64,000 nt of DNA from Chloroflexota bacterium (GTDB lineage Bacteria; Chloroflexota; Anaerolineae; UBA4142; SHND01): contig SHND01000039.1 of NCBI GenBank assembly GCA_004295045.1, positions 1 to 64,000 of the forward strand, read 5' to 3'. Below the pieces are notes generated by a model. It made no database searches and was not told where the DNA came from. It saw only the letters and a list, made by a program, of their open reading frames with translations. Positions 1-6,966 of this stretch are shown one piece after another. The position numbers were made by a program, and so were the translations under genes. Numbering within the stretch: position 1 is the stretch's first letter; each line of letters begins with the position of its first letter.

Positions 1-440
1 CGGAAAAGATGGGATTTGAATACGTCAGCGAGGAAAACGGCTGGCATCGTTACGGCGCGGCGGGCGGTGGCTCGGGAAAATGGGTTGAGGTGAAAGAATT
101 GCCGAGCGAACGGCGCGGCGCGTGGGGCACGGGCGGCGTGCATCATGTCGCGTGGCGCGTGCGCGATGACGAAGAAGAATTCGCGGTGCGCGCCCAAGTG
201 GAAGGCGCGGGATTGTCGCCCACGCCGCAGATTGACCGCTTTTGGTTTCGTTCCGTTTATTTCAAGGAACCGGGCGGCGTGTTGTTTGAATTGGCGACGG
301 ATGGTCCCGGTTTTGGGCGCGATGAAGACATGAACCACCTCGGCGAGCAGTTGATTCTGCCTCCATGGCTCGAACCGCACCGTGCGCAGATCGAAGCGGC
401 GCTCCCAAAATTGGAAATGCCGCGCGTGCGCGGGGGATAA
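1..440 (+). CDS. Ring-cleaving dioxygenase / VOC (glyoxalase) family protein, C-terminal part
   Basis: The reading frame is open to the left edge of the window, so only the last 145 or so residues are seen. The sequence carries VOC-fold features: GGVHHVAWRV (residues about 43-52), then YFKEPGGVLFELATDGPGF, whose Glu is the usual metal ligand of the second module, and a C-terminal LPPWLEPHR tail typical of the LinE/MhqO group of ring-cleaving dioxygenases. Six bases separate it from the downstream esterase gene, so they are probably co-transcribed. Other VOC enzymes are possible because the first module is outside the window. Confidence 0.8.
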   Translation, partial: EKMGFEYVSEENGWHRYGAAGGGSGKWVEVKELPSERRGAWGTGGVHHVAWRVRDDEEEFAVRAQVEGAGLSPTPQIDRFWFRSVYFKEPGGVLFELATDGPGFGRDEDMNHLGEQLILPPWLEPHRAQIEAALPKLEMPRVRGG

Positions 441-446
441 AGCATA

Positions 447-1088
447 ATGAGTTTACACCAAGCCCAACCCATCTACCGCGCGGGCGAACCGCTCGAAAAC
501 GCGCGCGCGGTAATGCTCATGCTGCACGGGCGCGGCGCGTCGGCGCAAGATATTTTGTCGCTGGCGGAGGAATTGCCGCGCGACGGCTTTTGTTTTCTCG
601 CGCCGCAAGCGGCGAACGCGACATGGTATCCGTACCGTTTCATCGAGCCGCTGGAAAAGAATGAACCACAATTAACGTTCACACTACATTGGCTCGGCGG
701 CATGATTCAACAGGCGCGCGCCGCAAACATTCCGCACGAAAAAATTTTTCTGCTCGGTTTTTCGCAAGGCGCGTGTCTCGCGCTCGAATACGCCGCGCGA
801 CACGCACAAAAATATGGCGGCATCATCGGCTTGAGCGGCGGACTCATCGGACCCGACGGCACACCGCGCGACTATGCAGGTTCATTCGACGGCACGCCCG
901 TTTTTCTCGGCTGCAGTGATGTAGATTTTCACATTCCGAAAGAACGCGTCATGGAAACGCGCGATGTGTTTGCGAGAATGGGGGCGGAGGTGACGATGCG
1001 TTTGTACCCGAACATGGAGCATACGGTGAATCGGGATGAGTTGGAGTTTGTGGCGAGGATGATGGAACGGGTAGTAGGCAGCAAGTAG
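447..1088 (+). CDS. Alpha/beta-hydrolase, phospholipase/carboxylesterase family
   Basis: This 213-residue protein has the layout of the small cytoplasmic carboxylesterases of the MhqD/YpfH type. The oxyanion segment LHGRG is at residues 26-30, the nucleophile elbow GFSQGA puts the Ser at 106, the acid lies in CSDVD (Asp158 or Asp160), and His192 is in the MEHTV motif. No signal peptide or membrane helix is visible. It follows the VOC dioxygenase after 6 nt. In Bacillus a dioxygenase and a hydrolase of these families lie together in the mhqNOD operon for quinone/catechol stress, so a similar role is plausible here, but the substrate is not shown by sequence. Confidence 0.85.
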   Translation: MSLHQAQPIYRAGEPLENARAVMLMLHGRGASAQDILSLAEELPRDGFCFLAPQAANATWYPYRFIEPLEKNEPQLTFTLHWLGGMIQQARAANIPHEKIFLLGFSQGACLALEYAARHAQKYGGIIGLSGGLIGPDGTPRDYAGSFDGTPVFLGCSDVDFHIPKERVMETRDVFARMGAEVTMRLYPNMEHTVNRDELEFVARMMERVVGSK

Positions 1089-1124
1089 AATGGATATTTT
1101 TCGCTGCAATACATAGCAGGAATC

Positions 1125-1161
1125 AAAAAAGATGATTGGGATTTCCTCAATCATCTTTTTT
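1125..1161. terminator. Bidirectional intrinsic terminator between convergent genes
   Basis: A perfect 14-bp inverted repeat (1125-1138 and 1148-1161) with a 9-nt loop begins with six A and ends with six T, so it can work on both strands. It separates the esterase (plus) from the serine hydrolase (minus), whose stop codon begins 3 nt further on. Confidence 0.85.
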
Positions 1162-1164
1162 AAT

Positions 1165-2541
1165 TTACGAAACCTTTTTATGCACTCGACCAAAAATCCG
1201 CAGCCACTCAATCTTTCCATTTTCATCTCGCAAAAATTCGCAGTGCGTGTCCTTGTACGGATCATCGCGCAGAAAGATTTTGTCGTTCGCATAGAATGCC
1301 GCGCGCACGGGCGGCGGTTGAGTTGGCGGAGGCGGGTCGGCGGGCGTGGGAAATCCACCTTTGTTCGTCACTTGCAAAATCAATTCGCCGTCCCGTAATG
1401 TGACACTTACATTGTCGGAGCGCGCGTCATAGTCTCCGGCGTATTCGTTCAGTTTTGGCAACGGCATCTCGATGGACGAATCCGCCTTGGGTGATACTCC
1501 CAGATATTGTTCGAGGATCGTTCGCGTGACCGAATTGATGAGCGTGTTGCCTTGATCGCCATTCGTCAAAATCGCAAATGCCAGATTGCGCGCGGGAACG
1601 ATATTAAAGCTCGTAACCTGTCCGTTCGTTCCCCCATTGTGCCGCAAAATCTTTACGCCATTCACCTCGCGCATGTACCACGTTAGCCCAACCCATTCGG
1701 GATCGGTCGCGGCAAAACGCGGCGCGTGCATTTCTTGAAGCGATTGTTTGGCAAGCAGCCGCGAACCATTCCGGGTTGTGCCGTCGCCCATCTGAAAACG
1801 CGCGTAGCGAAACAGATCCGAAATGTTGGTGATGATGCCGCCCGCAGGATTCGCCGTGCGCGCCACTGCCCACGGACGCGCGACAACCGGTTTTTTATTT
1901 TCCGTTTCGTGTCCCACCACAAAATTGTGTGTAATGACATCTTCCGCGAAAAAGTACGCCGATTTCAATTCGAGCGGTTCGAAAAGATATTCCTGCATCG
2001 CCGCTTCGAATGATTTGCCCGTGACGATTTCGATGACGCGTCCCGCGAGATAAAAACCCGCATTATTGTACGACCACACCTCCCCCAAGGGCGTGAGTTG
2101 CGGCAATTGCTCCATCGCAATGACCATACGCGCCAGCGCATCCTCACCGCGTCCAAAATCGTCAAAGTAATCGCCGTCCCAGCCGCCTGTGTGTGTGAGA
2201 CAATGAAACATCGTCGCGTGCTGTGTCGCGTTTTCATCGCGCAATTTTAGTTCGGGCAAATAATTTTTTAGCGGCGCGTGCAAATCGAGTTTGCCCATTT
2301 CCACCAAGCGCATCACGAGCGTGCCGAGAAATGTTTTCGTGATGGAACCGATTTGATACAAAGTGTCGCGCGTTACGGGCGGGGATGTGGCGATGGAGTT
2401 CATCGCAACATTCGTCACGCCAAAGCCCGCGATGTGTTCAGCATCGCCGTCCAAGACACCGACCGCCACTCCCGGAATCGGCAGGCGATTCATTTCTTGT
2501 TGTACCGTTTCGCAGACGTGTTCAAATTGTGAGCTGCTCAT
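1165..2541 (-). CDS. Serine hydrolase, beta-lactamase class C / penicillin-binding-like
   Basis: This 458-residue protein belongs to the class C beta-lactamase/DD-peptidase-like family (Pfam Beta-lactamase). It has the SxxK motif as SITK near residue 68, the YxN motif as YNN in WSYNNAGFYLAG near 157, and HNGGTNG in place of the KTG box near 308. A roughly 100-residue beta-rich C-terminal extension follows, as in many esterase/peptidase members. An ATG 18 nt upstream is also in frame, but GAGGAA lies 5 nt before the ATG at 2541, so that start is preferred. There is no clear signal peptide, so a cytoplasmic esterase or peptidase is as likely as a true lactamase. Confidence 0.88.
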   Translation of the reverse strand: MSSSQFEHVCETVQQEMNRLPIPGVAVGVLDGDAEHIAGFGVTNVAMNSIATSPPVTRDTLYQIGSITKTFLGTLVMRLVEMGKLDLHAPLKNYLPELKLRDENATQHATMFHCLTHTGGWDGDYFDDFGRGEDALARMVIAMEQLPQLTPLGEVWSYNNAGFYLAGRVIEIVTGKSFEAAMQEYLFEPLELKSAYFFAEDVITHNFVVGHETENKKPVVARPWAVARTANPAGGIITNISDLFRYARFQMGDGTTRNGSRLLAKQSLQEMHAPRFAATDPEWVGLTWYMREVNGVKILRHNGGTNGQVTSFNIVPARNLAFAILTNGDQGNTLINSVTRTILEQYLGVSPKADSSIEMPLPKLNEYAGDYDARSDNVSVTLRDGELILQVTNKGGFPTPADPPPPTQPPPVRAAFYANDKIFLRDDPYKDTHCEFLRDENGKIEWLRIFGRVHKKVS

Positions 2542-2584
2542 TGTTTCCTCGTTGATCATTTATTTTCATTTTAGAATTTCCATT

Positions 2585-3169
2585 TCATTTTGTATTTTTC
2601 TTGTCTTGGTCTGCTTTATTCAAAATTTCTTGCGCTACTTGCTGCATCGTCACGCGCCGCGAACGACTCGCGCGATGAATTTTATTGAACGCTTGCTGTT
2701 CGCTCAAATGCTCCTTTTGCATCAACACGCGTTTGGCATCTTCCACCATCTCACGTGCAGCCAAGCTCTTGTTCAAATCGTGTATTTGCCTTTGCAATTT
2801 CTGCCACTCTTTGAAACGCGTGACGGCGAGCTCGAGCGTCGCATCGAGCAAATCTTCTTTGACCGGTTTCACGAGATAACCGAACACGGACGCTTCGCGC
2901 GCCTCATTTACCAATTCGCGTTGACTGTACGCGGTGAGCATCACAATTGGCGTGGGGCGTTCCTGCATAATTTTGCGCGCGGCGGCGATTCCATCCATCC
3001 CGGGCATTTTAATATCGAGCAAAATCACCTCGGGCTTTTCCGTCCGCGCCATTTCCACCGCCGACGCACCGTCGGTAGCGGTTGCCACCACCCGATGCCC
3101 TTTGTCTTCCAGCATCGTCCGCAAGCCCATTCGAATCACCGCTTCATCATCGGCAATGAGTACTCGCAT
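2585..3169 (-). CDS. Response regulator with ANTAR RNA-binding output domain
   Basis: This 194-residue protein has a receiver domain (residues 1-120) with acidic pocket residues D7/D8, the phosphoacceptor D52 in VILLDIKMPG, T79 and K101. A short coiled coil (about 118-137) leads to an ANTAR domain (about 130-185; AREMVEDAKRVLMQKEHLSEQQAF). ANTAR proteins bind paired hexaloop hairpins in nascent RNA and prevent termination, so the output is probably antitermination rather than DNA binding. The kinase gene lies directly upstream on the same strand, separated by about 90 nt of short tandem repeats, and is the expected partner. The RNA targets are not visible here. Confidence 0.93.
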   Translation of the reverse strand: MRVLIADDEAVIRMGLRTMLEDKGHRVVATATDGASAVEMARTEKPEVILLDIKMPGMDGIAAARKIMQERPTPIVMLTAYSQRELVNEAREASVFGYLVKPVKEDLLDATLELAVTRFKEWQKLQRQIHDLNKSLAAREMVEDAKRVLMQKEHLSEQQAFNKIHRASRSRRVTMQQVAQEILNKADQDKKNTK

Positions 3170-3179
3170 AGTTCACTCC

Positions 3180-3262
3180 GTTATTCGTCGTTCGTCGTTC
3201 GTTATTCGTTACGTGTTCTTGTGCATTCTGCATTGTGCATTCTACATTCCGCCTTCATTCAT
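3180..3262. repeat. Short tandem repeats (TTCGT- and GTGCATT-type)
   Basis: Degenerate 7-8-nt units follow one another between the kinase and regulator genes: first TTCGTCG/TTCGTTA units, then GCATTCT/GTGCATT units, then CACTCGT/CACCCGT units. Close relatives of the GTGCATT array occur near 12,100 and 30,785. They resemble the short tandemly repeated repetitive sequences known from filamentous cyanobacteria. Confidence 0.7.
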
Positions 3263-4911
3263 CACTCGTCACCCGTCACTTTTATTTTGGGAATTTTCAA
3301 CGTCGCCAGCGTGCCGCGTTTCCCGCGCCGATTCGCGATTTTGAATTCGCCGCGTAAATCTTGGGCAAGTTCGTCCACAATTCGTAGTCCCAACGAATCC
3401 TGCTTGCTAAAATGTTTCGGCAAGCCCGCGCCGTCATCTTGGACCTGAATCACATAGTGCGCTTTGTTTGTTTTGAGTGTAACCGTCACGGCGCCCCGCG
3501 CGACATTTTCAAAACCGTGTTCCAACGCGTTTTGAATCAATTCGTTCACTGCCATCGTCATCGTCGTCGCGGGCTGAGAAGGCAAGCGAATATCTTCGCC
3601 CTCGACGCGCAGCGAAATTTCTTTTTCCGGATGCGCCATCGTTTGATGCGCCATGAACGCGGCGCGTTGAATCAAATCGCGCACGCCCATGACGCGGAAT
3701 CCATCTTGCGACAGCGCTTCATGCACCGCCGCGATGGACAGGATGCGGTTGATGGTTTGTTGTAACAACACGCCCGCGTTCAATTTGTCCGCGTCGCGCA
3801 ACTGCATTCGCAGCAGCATCGCCACCGTCTGCAAATTATTTTTGATGCGATGATGCATCTCGCGCACCAGCATCGAATTCATCATCAAGTTCGCGTTTTC
3901 GAGCGCGACAGCAGTTTGATTCGCCAGCGTCGCAAACAATTCAGTTTCCTGCGGCGTAAATTCGTGGACGCGATTGAGATAACAGTTGAACGCGCCAATC
4001 ACTTTGCCGCGCACACTCACCGGCATCGAAAGAAAGGAATGCAATCCTTCGCGTTTTGCGAGCGCGCGATTTTTGTATGACGGCTCATTTTGTAAATCGC
4101 GTACACTGACCGGTTCGCCGCTTTGAATCGCGCGCCCCGTCAGACTCGTCGCCACATCAATCGGCGAAATCGCGGCGTGTTCACGTTCCAAGCCGTGCGC
4201 AGCGCGCAGCGTCAGTTCTTCATTCTCCTCGTCAAAGAGCAGCAGCGCGGTGCCCTTGGCGTTCATAATTTGCGCCGCCATTTCGCAAATCACCGCGAGC
4301 ATCTCATCCAAAAAAATCGGTTCGGTGATCGTCTTGCTCACTTGCGCGAGGGTCGAGAGTTCGTTCACTTGGCGCTGCAAGCCATCGAGCAATTCCGCAC
4401 GTTCGAGCGCGCCCGCCGCGAGTTCGCCAATCAATTCAAGCAAATCAATTTCAGGGCGCGTCCAATGATGCAAACGTTTCGTCTGCACATTCATCGCGCC
4501 GATCTTGTTGCCCTGACTAATCAACGGCACTGCCGCGAGCGATTTATAATTTTCTTCGTCCGTGCCGGGAATGTATTTGAAACGCGGGTCGTTCGCCGCG
4601 TCGCGCACGGCAACCGAGCGCCCCGATTGCAGCGCCGCGCCCGTGATGCCTTCGCCCAACGCGAGTTTACCCACGTTGAATGCTTTCGGGGAAAGCCCGG
4701 TGCTGGCTTTCAACACCAACGCGTTTTGCTTTTTGTCCCAAAGGTAAATCGAACACGAATCAAGCCGCATCACCGCTGCTGTCGTTTCGGTAATTTTGTG
4801 CAGCGTGGTATGCAAATCAAATGCCGAGCTTAACGCTTTGCCGATGTCGTGCAGCGCGCGCAGCTCGGCGCGCGGGTCGGAGATACGGCGGGGAAAATTT
4901 TGTTTCGGCAT
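3262..4911 (-). CDS. Cytoplasmic sensor histidine kinase, GAF-GAF-HisKA_2-HATPase_c
   Basis: This 549-residue protein has no membrane segment. Two GAF domains span about 30-175 and 195-342. A HisKA_2 dimerisation helix carries the motif MHHRIKNNLQ (phospho-acceptor probably H354). The HATPase_c domain has an N-box NELIQNALEHGF (456-467), G1 DDGAG (492-496) and G2 SLGLRIV (506-512). HisKA_2 kinases commonly signal to ANTAR response regulators, and such a regulator is the next gene downstream. The GAF domains suggest a small cytoplasmic ligand. It starts 15 nt after the stop of the Pycsar-like gene, so co-transcription is likely. Confidence 0.93.
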   Translation of the reverse strand: MPKQNFPRRISDPRAELRALHDIGKALSSAFDLHTTLHKITETTAAVMRLDSCSIYLWDKKQNALVLKASTGLSPKAFNVGKLALGEGITGAALQSGRSVAVRDAANDPRFKYIPGTDEENYKSLAAVPLISQGNKIGAMNVQTKRLHHWTRPEIDLLELIGELAAGALERAELLDGLQRQVNELSTLAQVSKTITEPIFLDEMLAVICEMAAQIMNAKGTALLLFDEENEELTLRAAHGLEREHAAISPIDVATSLTGRAIQSGEPVSVRDLQNEPSYKNRALAKREGLHSFLSMPVSVRGKVIGAFNCYLNRVHEFTPQETELFATLANQTAVALENANLMMNSMLVREMHHRIKNNLQTVAMLLRMQLRDADKLNAGVLLQQTINRILSIAAVHEALSQDGFRVMGVRDLIQRAAFMAHQTMAHPEKEISLRVEGEDIRLPSQPATTMTMAVNELIQNALEHGFENVARGAVTVTLKTNKAHYVIQVQDDGAGLPKHFSKQDSLGLRIVDELAQDLRGEFKIANRRGKRGTLATLKIPKIKVTGDE

Positions 4912-4926
4912 GGATGGGGAAAAACT

Positions 4927-5487
4927 TTAACCCGACAACGCCAACAACAACTGAATCAACATCCACAACACGACGGACACAATCAAATAATCAATGCTGT
5001 AACGAATGCGCGCGAATTTTTCATTGGCGATGCGCGCGGTGTTGTACACTTCGGTCAAGAGCGCAGAGTGAAACTGTGACGGGGATTGTTTGGAAAAAAC
5101 GTCGAGAAACTCTTGGTGCGAATACTGCGCGATTTTGTTAAAGAAAAAAATCGTTTCGCCGCCCCCTTTGACTGTCAACGCGGGGCGCGCGGCGCGCAGC
5201 GCATACACCATCGAGGCGAGCAGCGCGGCGAAAAAGAGAATCATCAAGACGCTGACGCCGCGTTCCAAGAGCGCCGCGTTGGGATTGAACACGTGCAAGA
5301 TAAAACCGTGCCGCGCTTGAAACAGCGCGCCGGTGATGAAAACAGAATCCGCCGCGATCACCAAGCCCGCTTTCGTATCGGCGCGCGTAATTTGCGCTTC
5401 GATGAGATTGAACAAGAATGCAGCGAGCGTTCGCAATTCTTGTTCAGTGACGGTTTCATTCGGTTGTGGGATTTCGAGTTCGGTCAC
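4927..5487 (-). CDS. Two-helix membrane protein resembling Pycsar effectors (PycTM/DUF5706-like)
   Basis: This 186-residue protein starts with GTG, which overlaps the TGA of the upstream acetyltransferase gene (GTGA), with GGAG 8 nt before it. An N-terminal helix FNLIEAQITRADTKAGLVIA leads into a first hydrophobic segment (about 40-58), a second follows at about 75-98, then an amphipathic domain with EVYNTARIANEKFARIRYSI, and a hydrophobic stretch at the C-terminus. This order, in particular the ADTKAG motif before the first helix and the late NTARIANEKF motif, is what I know from the PycTM effectors of Pycsar defence, which disrupt the membrane on sensing cCMP/cUMP. No pyrimidine cyclase gene is adjacent. 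The family call is from memory of motifs. Confidence 0.6.
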   Translation of the reverse strand: MTELEIPQPNETVTEQELRTLAAFLFNLIEAQITRADTKAGLVIAADSVFITGALFQARHGFILHVFNPNAALLERGVSVLMILFFAALLASMVYALRAARPALTVKGGGETIFFFNKIAQYSHQEFLDVFSKQSPSQFHSALLTEVYNTARIANEKFARIRYSIDYLIVSVVLWMLIQLLLALSG

Positions 5488-5981
5488 AACAGTTTCTCCA
5501 TATACACCACGTCGAGCCAGCGCCCGAATTTGTATATGGTTTCTTTGAAATGTGCAACCTTTTCAAAACCGAACTGCGCGTGCAATTTCAAACTCACCTC
5601 ATTGTCCGCGCTGATACTTGCCAGAAGCGCGTGCAATTTCATTTCTCGCGCTGCCTCAATTGACGGCGGCAACAGTAATTTTCCCACACCGCGCCCACGC
5701 CATTGCGGATGAACATAAATTGAATTTTCCGCCGTGAAGCGATAGCCGTACCGTTCTCTGTACGGACTCAACGAACTCCAACCTACAATTTCATTTGCAT
5801 TGTTGCTTGCAACAAAAATCGGATAGCCCGCGCGCTCGTGTTCATCAAACCACGCGTAGCGCGATTCCAACGAACGCGGCTCGTATTCCGCGCTCGCGGT
5901 GGTGTTCAAAACCGCGTCATTATAAATTTCCAAAATCGCGGGAACATCTGCGCGCGTCGCGCGGCGCACATCGAATTTCAT
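5484..5981 (-). CDS. GNAT N-acetyltransferase, phosphinothricin/methionine sulfoximine acetyltransferase-like
   Basis: This 165-residue protein is full length for the Pat/Bar-type GNAT family. It begins VRRATRADVPAILEIYNDAVLNTTASAEYEP, the characteristic N-terminus of that group. It has SIYVHPQWRGRGVGKLLL, where RGRGVG is the acetyl-CoA pyrophosphate loop (about residues 94-99), and the later SADNEVSLKLHAQFGFEKVA segment. Relatives acetylate phosphinothricin, methionine sulfoximine or related amino acids. It lies 40 nt after the glutamate synthase C-terminal gene and is translationally coupled to the membrane protein downstream. Co-transcription with glutamate metabolism is suggestive but does not fix the substrate. 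Confidence 0.85.
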   Translation of the reverse strand: MKFDVRRATRADVPAILEIYNDAVLNTTASAEYEPRSLESRYAWFDEHERAGYPIFVASNNANEIVGWSSLSPYRERYGYRFTAENSIYVHPQWRGRGVGKLLLPPSIEAAREMKLHALLASISADNEVSLKLHAQFGFEKVAHFKETIYKFGRWLDVVYMEKLL

Positions 5982-5984
5982 TTT

Positions 5985-6025
5985 CCCATCTACCTGTTTC
6001 CCTGACTACCTGTTTTCCCGTCTAC
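5985..6025. repeat. Octamer repeat array (CTACCTGT/TTTCCCTG type)
   Basis: A degenerate run of CTACCTGT and TTCCCTGA/TTTCCCGT octamers fills the gap between the glutamate synthase C-terminal gene and the acetyltransferase gene. The same unit family recurs at 14,345-14,445 inside aroKB and near 21,690-21,735. Confidence 0.6.
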
Positions 6026-6966
6026 TTGGGCACCACTCTCCAAACATATTTCTGCGTATCGCCCCACCGCCAGTCCAACGTCCACGCGTAACGACTCTCG
6101 GTTGCTGCCGCGTGTCCTTGCACACATTCGCGCAGCCACGCCTCATCTTCTTCACCGTCAAGCCGTTCGAGTTTCACCATGTCGGGGTTCACACGCGCGG
6201 GCAATTTATTTTCGGGGTCGTACACAAACGCGATGCCGCCGCTCATCCCTGCGCCGAAATTTCTGCCGAACGCGCCCAACACCACAACCGTGCCGCCCGT
6301 CATGTATTCGCACGCGTGGTCGCCCACGCCTTCGACAACCGCCACCGCGCCGCTATTGCGCACACAAAACCGCTGTCCCGCCATTCCCGCCGCGTACAAT
6401 GTGCCGCCCGTCGCGCCGTACAAAACGGTGTTGCCCAGAATCGCGTTTTCATTCGTCGCGTATTTTGCGGTACGCAGCGGACGAATCACAATTTCACCCC
6501 CCCCCATACTTTTTCCAACATAATCGTTCGCTTCGCCACACACGACGAGCGACATTCCATTGATGCAAAACGCGCCAAAACTTTGTCCCGCGCTGCCCTC
6601 AAAATTGGCGACGATTGTTTTTTCTTTCAAGCCCGCGTCGCCATACTTGCGCGCGATGTAACCCGCGAGCCGCGCGCCCACCGTTCGATCCGTGTTGCGA
6701 ATCGCCGCTTTGAATTCAACAGGTTTCTTTTCGTCCACCGCGCGTTTGCACGCGAGAAACAATACATCGTCCAACGTTTGTTCGTCGGGACGGTCATTGC
6801 GCGATTGCTCATTCTTGCGCGCTTTTTTGCCCGATGGGTCAGGGTCGGCAAGAACGCGCGCGAGGTCGAGGGTATTGTAATTGTTCATGATGCGAGAGGT
6901 TCGAGATTCGAGATTCGAGATTCGAGATTCGAGATTAGAGTTTGTGTTTCGTAGTGATGAATTCAT
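6022..6966 (-). CDS. gltB: Glutamate synthase large-subunit C-terminal (GXGXG) domain as a separate protein
   Basis: This 314-residue protein is the GXGXG beta-helix domain that ends normal GltB. Repeated glycine patterns are clear from about residue 120 to 260 (FEGSAGQSFGAF, LGNTVLYGATGGTLYAAGMAGQRF, YMTGGTVVVLG, NFGAGMSGGIAFVYD). It is separated from the rest of the enzyme by a stop and an overlapping ATGA. The first 26 residues after the coupled ATG at 6966 are encoded by a GAGATTC tandem repeat; the conserved protein begins at the ATG at 6888, so either start is possible. The two gene products presumably assemble into one synthase. A run of nine G (6497-6505) codes for GGG. Confidence 0.9.
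   Translation of the reverse strand: MNSSLRNTNSNLESRISNLESRTSRIMNNYNTLDLARVLADPDPSGKKARKNEQSRNDRPDEQTLDDVLFLACKRAVDEKKPVEFKAAIRNTDRTVGARLAGYIARKYGDAGLKEKTIVANFEGSAGQSFGAFCINGMSLVVCGEANDYVGKSMGGGEIVIRPLRTAKYATNENAILGNTVLYGATGGTLYAAGMAGQRFCVRNSGAVAVVEGVGDHACEYMTGGTVVVLGAFGRNFGAGMSGGIAFVYDPENKLPARVNPDMVKLERLDGEEDEAWLRECVQGHAAATESRYAWTLDWRWGDTQKYVWRVVPK
6895..6945. repeat. GAGATTC heptamer array at the gltB break
   Basis: About seven units of TTCGAGA/GAGATTC follow each other exactly at the N-terminus of the separate GXGXG-domain gene, between the stop of the large gltB gene and the first conserved codon of the small one. Confidence 0.85.
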
